A DNA stretch of 64,000 nt from Cephalotus follicularis (Eukaryota > Streptophyta > Magnoliopsida > Oxalidales > Cephalotaceae): NCBI GenBank assembly GCA_001972305.1, contig BDDD01001656.1:82864-146863 (forward strand), given 5' to 3'. The position numbers were made by a program, and so were the translations under genes. Under the pieces are notes generated by a model that worked only from the letters and a program-made list of their open reading frames with translations, did no database searches and had not been told where the DNA came from. Positions within the stretch are counted from its first letter, which is position 1. Each line of letters opens with the position of its first letter. Shown in pieces: positions 46,986 to 59,429 of this stretch.

Positions 46986-48502
46986 ACTGGGTTGAAATGT
47001 CGTGAGGAAGAAGACGACATGTACGCAAGACCATCGACGCTCTGGAAAAAGAGTCGACGGGTTGGGCTATGAAATGCGATAGTTTTACTGAATGCGTGTT
47101 AAGATGTCGAGGCCTATGGGAGAAGACATCAACGCCGAAGGTACAGAAAGCGCTAACACTAAGGATCGAGCGTCGATGCTTAGAGGACATAAGCGTCGAT
47201 GCCCAAGGGAAAGACGTCGATGCTTTAAAGGCTGTTTGGACCAAATTCGCTTAAACAACGTAGTGCAATCTAGATTTTATTTTAGATGCATTAGAACATT
47301 TGTTTGCATTACATATGTACTGCTTTTTATTGTTTATTGACTGCGTTTAGTTTCTAAAGTTGTTTCAATATTTTACAAATGCTTATGTGATTTCGAAAAT
47401 CATTATTTAAGTACGAAAATATATATTGGACAAATACATATTTTTGAACAAACTGGGGAATGAATCCCATTACTGTTACTGTTTAAAGTATTTTCTATGA
47501 GATGGAAATGCATGATTTCAAGTAATTTTAAATGACTTGAAGTAAGCTGATATATTTTTGATCAAGTAATTATTTTATAAAATTGCTTGAACCGTACTGT
47601 TACTGTGACTATTTTCGGTGTTTGCACTGTGACTATGCTGTGTTTGGGCTGTGTTTGTGTTTGCACCGTCCTAGTTGCGTGGCAGAGATTGCCAGCGATG
47701 ACTAGTGGCAGGGTTGACCTATGAGCAAGGAGTTAGCTGGGTGACTCACTGTACTGTACTGTGGCCTACTTCCTGCCGTTCGGAGGCGGGGCAGAAGTTA
47801 GGAGTGCGATGTGGGGCCAGGAGTTGGAGACGTTGTTCGTACTTAATGACTGCTTGTTAGTCCCTTTGTGGACATACTGTATACTGTTTACTGGTCCTAT
47901 GCGGACATTACTGTTGTTGTGTTGCGTGGCCCTGGCCGGGTTACTACTATACTATTGATATACATATATATATTTACATATGTATATAATGTTATTTTTC
48001 TGTATTGCATCACTATACATACCTTACATGACATGCATTTAATGTCGATCCCAAATTGCACTTATGCTCAGCCGAGTGAGGAGAAAGGCTAACCCCCTAC
48101 TTTACAGATTGATTCAGTGGACCGGCTTTGGGAACCAGCATGGATGAAGAACAAGTTTTAATAATGTTTTACTTGGGGTTATGTCCTTTTGGGTTTTGTT
48201 AAGCTGGTTATGTATTGAATGGGTGTTGTGTACCGTACTTCCAGTTTGCTTGTTTTCTGATGTTGCTGGATAATGTAATTTGATCACGCTCTGTCTTGTG
48301 GGCTTTTAACTATGAAAGACATGTATTTGGTAACGTGTATCATGGGATGCACGTTACGTGCTTTTCAGCTTATGGGTTTCAATGCTTCCACAACTGATAT
48401 CATGTTTGAAAATTTTAATTTTTTTGGTATTTTACATAAGCTGAATCTTATATGTTAATTGCCTTCACCATATCTCCAGTTTATGGGAATCGGGGTGTGA
48501 CA
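46986..48502 (+). repeat. Element K 5' LTR (partial)
   Basis: It matches the second part of the 3' LTR (about 53950-55463) and ends GGGGTGTGACA. A CpG-decayed GTCGAC array lies at 47030-47225. Confidence 0.85.
47030..47225. repeat. GTCGAC array in K 5' LTR
   Basis: Units such as ACCATCGACGCTC, AAGCGTCGATGCC and AGACGTCGATGC. The 3' LTR counterpart (54000-54200) keeps more intact GTCGAC cores. Confidence 0.8.
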
Positions 48503-48505
48503 GCA

Positions 48506-48517
48506 TGGTATTAGAGA
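48506..48517 (+). other. Primer-binding site of element K
   Basis: TGGTATTAGAGA, three bases inside the LTR, is a one-base variant of the initiator tRNA-Met complement. Confidence 0.8.
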
Positions 48518-48664
48518 ATATTCCATATATGCTGAGGCAGGATATTATCCTCGGCAATTAACCGATTGGATAAGGAACTTACTCAAGCTAATGAATTCCT
48601 TGGTGATTAACGAATTGTTTCCTTGAGATTGTTACTAATAACATCTTTCCATATAGGAACAAAA

Positions 48665-49480
48665 TATGGACGGAAGGAGAAGGCACGTGAGACCTCGAGC
48701 TGCTGAGGATAACGTTCCTCGGGAAATGAAAGAAGGATGGGATCTGGTGGATCGCATAAACGAGTATTTCCAATAGCATATGGCTGCTAGCACGATTCAT
48801 TTGCAAGAGATGAAGTTGTCATACACAGATCTTATAACTAACTATTTCTAGTAGCAGATAGCTGCTAATATGGCTCACCTAGAGGAAATGCGGCAGTTGT
48901 GTGTTCAAACTCAGCTGGTCAAATGGACTAGGCCAGCTCCATCAGAGTGGCAAGATGTTGACTCTTCAACCAAATCATCCAAGAACAGTTCTCAGCAAAC
49001 GGCCACTAAGGGAACTCCGGGTCAAGGGAGTAGGGAGAGAAAGGAGACTTGTCTTCACTGTGGGAGTAAGGGCCATCAGCTACAAAAATGTTGGTGAAAG
49101 AATAAGTTATGCATGAGGTATGGGACGACTAGCCATGTGATAAGGATTGTACAGGAAATCCATCTCTACAAACTGTAACCGTGGAACTCCAAGTCAGGGG
49201 AGAAATACGAGAGTTGGAGGTTGCACACATTGTGGTCGCGTGGGCCACCAACAGAAAGATTATTGGAGGTACAATGGTTGGTGCTTGAGGTGCGGGGCAC
49301 CTGCTCATTTGGTGAAATATTGTCCGAAGAGTTCAGCGACAGTACCTATTGGGCCTTGGAGTAGTAGTAGTGCGGCAGCGGGACCGTCACAGAGGAGAGA
49401 CACCGGTAAGGGCCTCACAAAAGGTAGAGTCTTTGTACTTTCTCAGACAGAGGTTCTAGAGTCGACTTCTATTTTTAGAG
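48665..49480 (+). pseudogene. K: gag remnant with zinc knuckles
   Basis: It starts like C Gag (MDGRRRHVRPRAAEDN) but the capsid core is not recognisable. Several CCHC-type motifs remain, among them CLHCGSKGHQLQKCW and CTHCGRVGHQQKDYW plus CLRCGAPAHLVKYC. There is one more knuckle-like unit than in C, as if this part were duplicated. Confidence 0.75.
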
Positions 49481-50000
49481 GTACTTTGTATATCTATGGT
49501 TTTTCTGGTAGGGTGTTGATGGATTCTGGAGCATCGCATTCTTTTATATCTGCACGTTTTGCATCTTGCTTAGATGTTACCCCTGACTGCATGTCATATA
49601 TGATTGATGTGAGTACACCGACTGGGACTTCTATGTACACTGACTCGGTATATAGGAGTTGTGAGATGTCTATGACAGGCATTTCTTTGTATGCAGATTT
49701 GGTTGTGCTACCTATCCGTGACTTCGATATTATACTGGGGATGGATTGGCTGTCAGCACACCGTGCTCGCATGGATTGCTATAACAAAACTATGGATTTT
49801 TGTCTACCATATGGAACGACATTTCAGTTCAAGGGAGACAAGGGTTTTTCTACGCCGATTATATCCTTCATTCGTGCGTCGAAGTATCTAGAGAAGGGCT
49901 GCGAAGGATATTTGGCCTACGTGGTTGATCTGAGGAAGGAGAAAGGTATAAGTACTGAAGAAATTCCTGTTGTAAGTGAATTCCTGGATGTGTTTCCTAC
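49481..50000 (+). pseudogene. K: protease region
   Basis: It encodes [18 protein letters not shown] (active site DSG) and [16 protein letters not shown], followed by [13 protein letters not shown]. It is the direct counterpart of the C protease at 18.8-19.4 kb and reads open over this span. Confidence 0.85.
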
Positions 50001-51300
50001 AGACTTAGGGTCCTTACCACCGAAGAGGATTATGGAGTTCATCATTGATCTTGTGCCGTGAACGACTCCTATCTCTACAGCACCTTATCGGATGGCTCCT
50101 GTCGAGTTGAGGGAGTTAAAGTTGCAGTCGCAAGATCTGATCGATAAAGGTTTTGTTCGGCCCAGTGTTTCTCCGTGGGGTGCGCCTGTGTTATTTCTCA
50201 AGAAGAAGGATGGGTCGATAAGGCGTTGCATCGACTACCGGATGTTGAACAAGGCAACTATTAAGAACAAATACCCCCTCCCACACATCGAGGATTTGTT
50301 TAACCAGTTGCAAAGGTCAAGGATGTTTTCCAAACTCGATTTGAGATAGGGTTATCACCAACTGAGAGTAAGGGAAGAGACATTGAGAAGACTGCCTTTC
50401 GGACGTGGTATGGTCACTACGAGTTTCTAGTGATGCCGTTTGGTGTTACCAACGCACCAACAGCATTCATGTCGTTGATGAACGACGTATTTCAACCATA
50501 CCTGGACTAGTTTGTTGTAGTGTTTATTGATGACATACTGGTATATTCAAGGAGCGAAGATGAGCATGCGTACCACTTGAGGATAATACTACAGATCCTC
50601 AGAGAGCACCGATTGTAAGCCAAGTTTGGCAAGTGTGAATTTTGGCTCGATCATATGATCTTTCTTGGTCGCATTGTATCTGGAGAAGGCTTGACGATGG
50701 ATCCGTCAAAGACCCAAGTTGTGCGGGACTGGCCGCAACCGAAGAATGTGACGGAGGTGCGTAGCTTCCTTGGATTGGCGGGGTATTATCGGATGTTCAT
50801 CCAGAACTTCTCGAGGATTCCTGTACCTTTGACCAGGCTAACCCAGAAGAAGACTTTGTCCGTCTGGGACGATGATTGTGAGGTCAGCTTTTGAGATCTG
50901 AAGAATCGGTTGGCTACTGCACATGTCTTGCCATTACCTGAGGGTAATGAGGGTTTTACAGTCTACAGTGATGCATCAGGTAAGGGTTTGGGCTGTGTGT
51001 TAATACAGCGGGGTAGAGTGATTGCATATGCCTCGAGGAAGTTGAAGCCCTATGAGGAGAACTACCCGACACATGATCTTGAACTGGCAGCAATTATTTT
51101 TGCTCTTAAGAAATGGAGGCACTATCTATATGGGGCGCAATTTGAGATCTTTACGGATCATAAGAGTTTGAAGTGCCTATTCTGCCAGGATCCATTGAAC
51201 ATGAGGCAACGAAGGTGGGTAGAGTTCTTTAATGATTAAGATTGTAGTGTTCAGTACCACCCGGGGAAAGCAAATGTGTTCGTCGATGCCTTGAGTCACA
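50001..51300 (+). pseudogene. K: reverse transcriptase and RNase H
   Basis: RT motifs are [27 protein letters not shown] and FIDDILVYS (near 50525). RNase H motifs are [42 protein letters not shown] and HPGKANV. It is strongly similar to C and has several breaks. Confidence 0.85.
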
Positions 51301-51499
51301 AGGCGATGATTGCCAATATGATGGTATCGTAATGGAAGATGTTGGAAGACTTCCAAGAGTGGACTCCATCCTTACGGTCACCAGGTATTTTTGTGGCTAG
51401 CATGAGAGTACAGCCGGCATTGCTTGAAAAAAATAAAGAACGCTCAAGCACATGATCCTGAATTGCAGTAGATTCAGGAGAATCTGGACTCGGAGTCTA

Positions 51500-52850
51500 A
51501 TTTTTGGGTACATGCCAATGGTATTCTGAGATTTCGGGGACGGGTGTGTCTACCGGATGAACACGGATTGAAGAGTGAGTTACTCTACGGCTCACAAGTC
51601 TCGGTATAGTATCCATTCTCGTAGCACCAAGATGTATCAGGATATGAAGAAGAATTACTGGTGGTTAGGTATGAAACATGAGATTGCCTAGTATGTTGTG
51701 AAGTGTCTGACTTCTCAGTGGGTTAAGACCGAACACCAGAGACCGGCGGGATTATTGAAGCCATTGCTAGTGGCAGAGTGGAAATGGGAACACATAACCA
51801 TGGATTTTGTCTCAGGATTCCCACTGACTAGACATTGACAAAATGCAATGTGGGTTATCATGGATAGACTCACGAAGTCAGCTCATTTTCTACCCACTCA
51901 TGTCACTGATTCAGCGAGCAAGTTGGCTCGGTTATACGGCAAGGAGATTGTGAGGTTGCACAGTGTTCCCATGAGTATTGTTTGTGACAGAGATTCGATC
52001 TTTACTTCCAACTTTTGGAAGAGGTTTCAGACAGCTTTTGGGACAAAGCTGAACCTGAGCACTAACTTTCACCCACAGACCGATGGGTAGTCAGAGCGTA
52101 CTATCCAGACCTTAGAGGATATGCTTCAAGCCTGTGTTATCGACTTTGCAGGTACTTGGAAGGACCATATTCCCCGGATAGAGTTTTCATATAACAACAG
52201 TTATCACTCCAGTATCTGTATGGCCCCATACAAGGCTCTATATGGGAGGAAGTGTAGATCACCCGTTTGTTGGGGTGAGGTCGGTGAACGACCATTGCTT
52301 GGATCTGATCTGGTAGAGGAGACTTCAGAGAAAGTCAAGGTGATCAAAGAGAAGCTGCTTCCTACTCAAAGTTAGTAGAAGAGCTATGTGGATAGTGTCA
52401 AGAGGAGGCCTTTGACTTTCAGTGTTGGTGATCATGTGTTCTTAAAGGTTTCACCATGGAAGGGCATGCAAAGGTTTGGGAAGAAGGGCAAGTTAGCTCT
52501 GCGCTATAATGGTCCTTTTGAGATTCTGTAGAGAGTTGGGGAGGTAGCCTACCAGTTTGCCTTACCTCCTGCACTGTCAAACGTGCACGACGTCTTCCAT
52601 GTGTCTATGCTAAGAAGATATATCCAAGACCCATCGCATGTCTTGGATTATGATACGGTTCTTGTGCGAGATGACCTTTCTTGAGAGGAGTCTCAGGTGC
52701 GGATCCTAGACTAGAAAACGCAGGTATTGAGGAACTGAACCATCTCCATGGTGATGGTTCAATGGCAGTTCCACCAACCAGATCAGGCCACTTGGGAACA
52801 TGAGGATGATATCCAAGAGCATTACCCGCACTTGTTCTAGTAATGTTATA
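51500..52850 (+). pseudogene. K: integrase and chromodomain-like tail
   Basis: The core includes MDRLTKSAHFLP, CDRDSIFTSNFW and FHPQTDG, then EFSYNNSYHSSICMAP. The end has GKKGKLALRYNGPFEIL, VHDVFHVSML and ATWEHEDDIQEHYPHLF-like sequence. It is broken in several places. Confidence 0.83.
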
Positions 52851-52871
52851 ATTTCGAGGATGAAATTCCTT

Positions 52872-52885
52872 GAAGGAGGGGTCGA
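52872..52885 (+). other. Polypurine tract of element K
   Basis: GAAGGAGGGGTCGA directly before the 3' LTR edge TGTAACGCCC. Confidence 0.85.
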
Positions 52886-53059
52886 TGTAACGCCCGGGAT
52901 TTTCACACATTGTAATAATTTAATTTTCGATGTGACCTTATCATGGAATTAATGAGAATAATTAAATTCCCAACTTTGATGATTTTTTTCTCTTTTTGAT
53001 GGTTGAAATTTGAAAAAGGAATTTCAAAGGAGTTCTTTGATTTAAGTATTGAAATTTCA

Positions 53060-53220
53060 GGCTAAAGCGTCGACACCTTTTGGAAAGCGTCAACGCCTAC
53101 GCAGCAAAAATGTGCACGTAAACCATGCACATGCACGTCGACGTGGAAGAAATGCGTCGACGTCATTACAAGAAATGACCAAAGCGTCAATGCCAGCATG
53201 CAATCTGTTGACGCTTAGAG
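53060..53220. repeat. GTCGAC array in K 3' LTR (a)
   Basis: Units such as AAGCGTCGACACC, GCACGTCGACGTGG, ATGCGTCGACGTC and CTGTTGACGCTT, with 15-40 base spacing. Confidence 0.8.
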
Positions 53221-53999
53221 CCGAATATCAGACACGTTTCTCTGCTGACAGAATAACGTGCAAGGGGAGCTTTTCATGCCACTTTTCAGGCACCTTCACA
53301 TGCGTTTTATGACGTGTTGATCATGCATCGAGATTCCCTAAAGTACCAGAAACAAAAAGAGGTAGATAGGAGTGGGGTTCTGGGCATGCATGAACTAGGA
53401 GAAGGAAGAAATGGACACCTGTTGCACCAGGTTACACAAGAAAGAGAGAGGAAGGAATCAATGAATGAATGCAGAGAAAAACAAAAGGGAACTGCATAAA
53501 AATCGGCTCCTCTCATCTCTCTCGTCGGTTACAGTGAAAGAGAAAACCAGGGAGTGAAGAGAAACTCTGAGAGAGAGATAAAACAAGAAAAGGTTTGGAG
53601 AGAGAGAGAGAGCTCAAAACTCCATTCTTGAGCAAGGGAGAGCTTCGAACTCGGATAACAACTACTGGAGCGAACTTGGGAGCATTCAAGCCTAACTGGG
53701 GAGCCCAAAGGGACTGATTAAGTACTAGAACTTTCAGCTTCTGACTTGAAGTCAGAGGTAGGGGAAGCCATAATTGTATTTTGGGTTCAATATTTGGTGT
53801 TTGATCAGTGATGTATATGGATAGATATCATGGTCTGATTAACTGTTTTTAATCACTGAATTGATGCCATGTTTTACTGGATGTGTAATCTGTCATTGCA
53901 TGTTTGTTTCCTGGTTTTATTGCATGTCATTTTGCATGTATCTGGGCTGACTTTGTACTAGGTTGAGGTGTCGAGAGGAAGAATACGACCTGTGCATAA

Positions 54000-54200
54000 G
54001 ACCGTCGACACTTTGGCAAAAGCGCCGATGCTTTCGGCTGTGAAATATGATAGTTTTACTGAACGCGTGTTAAGACGTCGACGCCTATGGGAGAAGACAT
54101 CGACGCCTAAGGTACAGAAAGCACTGACGCTAAGGATCGAGCATCGACGCATAGAGGACATAAGCGTCGACGCCCACGGGAAAGACATTGACGCTTTAAA
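54000..54200. repeat. GTCGAC array in K 3' LTR (b)
   Basis: Units such as ACCGTCGACACTT, AGACGTCGACGCC, AGCATCGACGCAT and AAGCGTCGACGCC. It is the counterpart of 47030-47225. Confidence 0.82.
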
Positions 54201-55463
54201 GGCTGTTTGGACCAAATTCGCTTAAATGACATAGTTCGATATCGATTTCAGTTTAGATGCATTAGAACATATGTTTGCATTACATATGTACTATTTTTTA
54301 CTGTTTATTGACTGTGTTTAGTTTCTAAAGTTGTTTCAATATTTCAGAAATGGTTATGTGATTTTATTTAAGTACGAAAATATATATTGGACAAATACAT
54401 ATTTTTGAACAAACTGGGGAATGAATCCCTTTACTATTACTGTTTAAAGTATTTTCTATGAGATGGAAATGCATGATTTCAAGTAGTTTAAATGACTTTA
54501 AGTAAACCGATATATTTTTTATCAAGTAATTATTTTATAAAATTGCCTGAACTGTACTGTTATTGTGACTATTTTCGGTGTTTGCACTGTGACTATGTTG
54601 TGTTTGGGCTGTGTTTGTGTTTGCGCCGCACTAGTTACGTGGCAGAGATTGCCAGTGATGACTAGTGGTAGGGTTGCCCTATGAGCTAGGAGTTGGTTGG
54701 ATTATTCACTGTACTGTACTGTGGCCTACTTCGTGTTGTCCTGAGCTGGGGCCGAAGTTAGGAGGGCGACGTGGGGCCAGGAGTTGGCGACGTTGTTCGT
54801 ACTGATTGACTGCTTGCTAGTCCCTTTGTGGACATACTGTATACTGTTTACTGGTCCTATGCGGACATTATTGTTGTTGTGTTGCGTAGCCCTGGCCGGG
54901 TTATTGCTGTACTGTTAATATACATATATATATTTACATATGTATATACTGTTATTTTACTGTACTGCATCACTTTACATACATTACATGACATGCATTT
55001 AATGTCGATCCCAAATTGCACTTATGCTTAGCCGAGTGAGGACAAAGGCTAACCCCATACTTTACAGATTGATGCAGTGGACCAGCTTTGGGAACCAATA
55101 TGGATGAAGAACAAGTTTTAATAATGTTTTACTTGGGGTTATGTCCTTTTGGGTTTTGTTAAGCTGGTTATGTATTGAATGGGTGTTGTGTACCGTACAT
55201 CCGGTTTGCTTGTTTTATGATGTTGCTGGATAATGTATTTTGATCACGCTCTGTTTTGTGGGCTTTTAATTATGACAAACATGTATTTGGTAATGTTTAG
55301 TATGGGATGCACGTTACATGCTTTTCAACTTATGGGTTTTAATGCTTCCGCAGCTGATATCATGTTTGAAAAGTTTAATTTTTTTGGGTATTTTGCATAA
55401 GCTGAATCTTATATGTTAATTGCCTTCACCATATCTCCTGTTTATGGGAATCGGGGTGTGACA

Positions 55464-56070
55464 AGCTTGCTCTCGGGTTAGCAGTGCAAGTTGGTTATCT
55501 CGTAGCCAATTGGGGTAATCCCTAAAGCTAAATGTGAGATGTATGCTAGAGAGCAGGACACTGAACAGACCCACCAATCGGAAACCTATTTGGATAGTCT
55601 CTACCCAATGTCAATAGGATTCCTATGGTCTCGGTAGTGTATAGTCTATGGTGACTAGTAGGTCTATAGCCTCCGTTGTTTCCTTTGACCTGAGCGGCTG
55701 GCATGCATTGTGTGGTAACTACATGGCTTTGATTTCTGCCTCCCCCTGCACTAGCCAGGTGCTGGGAAAAGGGTTTTCTTTAGGTCTTATGGGAGTTGCA
55801 TTGGGATGTATGGGTGAGTGCTCAAGATGGGATCGTCACACCCGGGCAGAGGGTGATCGGCTCTATTTTTCTATGTACGTTGCAGACTTAAAAGTCCTGA
55901 TCAAGCATAGGTGGACTAGGAACGAGAGGTTCCCATGGGAGGTCCGTCGATAGTCTCAGTGCGATCATAGATTCATAGCTATCATAGTAATACTAGGGGT
56001 GACATTCATCCAAACCCTAGGCTGTGATCGGAGCCATGTATGATGAGGGAAACATGACACATATGCCGAT
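55464..56070 (+). repeat. Copia G 3' LTR piece
   Basis: It matches the D LTR (about 62840-63455) and overlaps the G 5' LTR at its start (AGCTTGCTCTCGGGTTAGCAGTG against AGCTTGCTCCCAGGTTAGCAGTG near 44125). Its left side is the K insertion point; its right side meets H protease sequence. Confidence 0.78.
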
Positions 56071-56072
56071 GA

Positions 56073-56500
56073 CTATTCTGGCACGTTGAAGTTTACGACC
56101 TTCCTGTTACAATCCACGTAAGCATAGTGTGCCGCTAACCAATCCATTCCAAGAATTACATCAATTTCACCCATCAGTAGCACTATCAGGTCTGCCAACA
56201 GAAAATGTCCATCGATACCAATAGCACAAGACTTACACACCCATTCGGAGGTAACAGACTCTCCTACTGGTATGCTAACTTCCATAACAAATGGTAAATG
56301 CTCCAGTTCCACATTCAGTCGTTGTATGAAATGTAATGCTATATAAGAGTGAGATGAACTAGAGTCTATGAGGGCCTGTGCTTCACAATGAAATAAGTAA
56401 ACAGTACCTCCAATAACTGAGGCAGATCCTGCTGCAATTTGCTTGTCCAAAGCATACACTCTACCTTGCACGATAGGTGTTGATCCCATTGGTCGTTTCC
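56073..56500 (-). pseudogene. H: protease region
   Basis: The minus strand encodes QALIDSSSSHSYIALHF (active-site region with DSS for the usual DSG) and [22 protein letters not shown], typical of Tekay protease. It reads open for about 138 codons. The downstream side is occupied by copia G. Confidence 0.85.
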
Positions 56501-57890
56501 CACGGTCTCCTCATCCTGAGCTTGTGCTAGGATGGCCCTGTAGTTGCTGTCCAGTATTACGATTTGATTGGGAACCTCCCTGTGAAGGAGTCGCACTCTG
56601 TCCTGACTGATTACCATAACCATCCCTTCTGTAAGGACATTTTGCAACCTTATGATCGGTAGCTTCGCATACCGTATAATTTCCAACCTTCCACTAGCAA
56701 TCATCAGAGGCATGGTTCGTATGCTGACACTGTATACATGGTTCATAAGAGGCCTGACTGCTGGACTCGGCATGTCTGGATTGACCTTTCTGTTGTGGCA
56801 GTAAGCGTCAATCTCTTCGTCTAGAGCCATTACCTCTTCTTCTTTGATGTCTCCCAAATCTGGAGGGACCAGCTGGACTGCCAGTACTGTGAGAGGATCC
56901 ACTCTAACCACGGCTACTGATATACCTCAATCTCTGTGACTTATTACTACCTCCAGAACTCCTACCAGATTATCCACCTGGAGATATTGATCTTTTATCT
57001 TCCGTCTGGATCCTCAATCTCTGTATCTCATTGGTCACAACTTCAATGTCTCTGGCTCTACTAGACACCTCAAAAAGAGATCTCAATCAGAGGGTTACTA
57101 GCTGCTATCTGATCTCAGGTTTGAGGCCAATAAGGAACTTCTTGGCTTTTCTGGTTTCAGTGTTGACCATATGGGGAGCTACTCTTCACAATTCAACAAA
57201 TTTGGCCTCATACTGGCCCACTGTCATGTCACCTTGAGTTAGGTTGAGAAATTCGGCTTCTCTCTTGTCGACTTCTGCTTCAGGATGTTCATTAAATTCT
57301 TCGTTGAATCTGTCCCACGATCTGACTATCCCTGATCATTCCCGTGAATCTGCAATCATTTTCCACCAATGGTTGGCTTCGCCCTACAGCATATATGTGG
57401 CGAAAAGAATTTTATGAGAGTCAGAACACTCCAACAATGTGAAGATCATTTCAATTTGCATTATCCATCTCTCAGCCGCTATAGCATTTCCATCTCTCAT
57501 GAACACTGGGGATTCAATCTCAAAAACCTTGCTAAGGGATCCTCTAGGCCTGAAGGTTGATCAACTGATCTTCTTGCTGTCATTGAACACCTAAGAGGTC
57601 TCATCGCCAGAGGTTGTTCACGTGCTTCAGCCGCGCGTGTATCCGGTCTGGCAGCTGAGGTCTGTTCCGATGCAGTTGCATGTCACCGCATAAACTCGTT
57701 CATCTGAGACATCATTGCCCGCATTCTTCTCATAAGACACCTAGATTCCTGTCATGTAGGGGCTGTAAATTCTGTTTCCTGGGCTACATTTATTTCTTCT
57801 GCATCTTTACTTGCTCGAGTACGTTTAGTCGACGGCTCGACTATTGCTCCTCGCGTAGTCCTGCTTCGATGACCGTCCATTTCCACTTCT
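56500..57890 (-). pseudogene. H: gag and zinc-knuckle region
   Basis: The minus strand starts MDGHRSRTTRGAIVEP near 57885 and shows capsid motifs FNEEFNEHPEAEVDKREAEF (in part), GDMTVGQYEAKFVEL and KAKKFLIGLKPEIR. Knuckle motifs CIQCQHTNHASDDC and CEATDHKVAKC follow. It is a fossil with about ten breaks. The first codons lie about 110 bases from the primer-binding site. Confidence 0.82.
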
Positions 57891-57992
57891 GTATAACAAC
57901 AAAGAATTAATATCCACTCAGCTTTTTTCGCATGCCATTCACTTTAGAAGCCAAGGACTCCTTACTGGTATACCCAGCATACGAGAACTGGG

Positions 57993-58004
57993 GCTCTGAT
58001 ACCA
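57993..58004 (-). other. Primer-binding site of element H
   Basis: On the minus strand TGGTATCAGAGC, an exact initiator tRNA-Met complement, four bases from the LTR edge. Confidence 0.9.
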
Positions 58005-58724
58005 AGTCAGTAATGCCTCAAACCCCAGGGTTCAACCCCCAAGGTTTGACGTGCTACCAATAGTATCATTCAATAAATTGTGAAAAATTAAAAACATTAA
58101 ATCAATATAATAATGCATGCAGAAATTCAATAAACAATAATTTTCGTGGATAAAACCCAGTCTAAATAGATTTACTTAAACGGTAGCTCTGCCACAGACT
58201 GGCAGGTCATAATACAATCACATCATAAAATTCTGAGGTCGTCGAAATGCAACTGGAAGGAGGAGACTTGACCGGGTTCAGTCTTTCGCCTATTGCGAAG
58301 CTCCACCTGTACCTGACCCATTACATTACAATGCAATGGGTCAGCAACCACTGGTTGTGTAGGAACCCCTTCCCATGCATATGTGGAGTGCAATGTAGCA
58401 GAGATAAATATGTATGCTATGAGAGATGCAGTAAGAACAGTATAGTCTATGCAATACATTTAGTATAACAGTACATTTCCCTAACAGTCATTCTTTCCAT
58501 AACAGTCATTATAAATCCTTCCGTGGCATTCCCTACTTAAGGAGGAGCGGTAACGCACTCCAGACGTTGAAGGCAGAGAAGCCGGGAGGAATAAACATTA
58601 CAATTTAGGCAAACCAATTACTCCGATCCTCAGCTTTAGGAAGAGCAATATACGCGCTCTAGGCGTCATAGGCGGAGGAGAGGAACATAAACATTCATTA
58701 TGCAGTAACAATCATTTGGTCAGT

Positions 58725-58930
58725 GTGGCACATCTCGGTCAGTGATCCATTGGCTTATCTTGGTCGGTGATCCTTTGGGCTATGTTGGTGACCCACCTAG
58801 TTCAGCTCAATTTGGTGACCCACCTGGTTCAGCTCAATTTGGTGACCCATTAGGTCATCTTGGAAATAGCCTTAGTGGGTCATCTCGGTTGGTGATCCTC
58901 GAAGGGCTCATCTCGCTAGTGATCCACTCC
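58725..58930. repeat. Short tandem units in H 5' LTR
   Basis: Units of about 25-29 bases as in 33148-33325. GGTGACCCACCT-GTTCAGCTCAATTT occurs twice here and once in the other LTR. Confidence 0.78.
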
Positions 58931-59429
58931 ATTTCATTACACTACACTTATTATAACATTTATATTTATGTACAGTAACACTACTTTAACATTTCACTGT
59001 GAGGCCTGCCCTTATTAAAATACTACATAATACACTACATTCATTATACTTTTACTACTACAACCAGTCACGTTATTATGCATGCATGGGATGCATGCAG
59101 GGCAGTAATTGGGGGCCATGTTCTCATGCGTTGGACGCATGCTTGGCAAAGGACCACGCCTGGCTTGCATGGTCAGGGCGCAAGCATGCATAACATTTAT
59201 AATGCACTACACAAATGGCGTAGCATGGCGGCTACACTAATACATCCTCGGATGTATATCCTCAGACGCATATATGCTTGGGTGCAGTCTAGTGGAAAGC
59301 TCAGCGCTGTGCCATCTTGGCATGTGGATGCATGCCTGAGATGGTCTGATGGGTGGATGCCAGGACGTATGCTCAGTACATAGCAGTGGAGAGCTTGATG
59401 CCTTGCGTCCTTGGTGCCTTGGAACCTCA

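Larger units (their letters stand above)
46986..55463 (+). mobile_element. Element K: Tekay Ty3/gypsy element, plus strand
   Basis: K comprises a partial 5' LTR (46986-48502), a primer site with one changed base, gag and protease (48665-49990), RT, RNase H, integrase, chromodomain-like tail, polypurine tract and a complete 3' LTR (52886-55463). The coding part is closely related to C. The LTRs differ by several to about ten percent in the stretches I compared, so K looks older than C. It is a fossil with more than a dozen breaks. The 3' flank is copia G LTR. Confidence 0.87.
52886..55463 (+). repeat. Element K 3' LTR
   Basis: 2578 bases, TGTAACGCCCGGG to GGGGTGTGACA. Palindrome arrays lie at 53060-53220 and 54000-54200, and a short GA run near 53598-53612. 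The flank beyond 55463 is copia G LTR. Confidence 0.88.
43795..56070 (+). mobile_element. Copia element G, holding K in its 3' LTR
   Basis: G comprises a partial 5' LTR (43795-44253), coding region (44254-46985) and a piece of the 3' LTR (55464-56070). The parts between 46986 and 55463 belong to gypsy element K. G is inserted in H between its protease and RT. Same copia family as D. It is a fossil with many breaks; the RNase H and LTR edges are missing. Confidence 0.78.
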
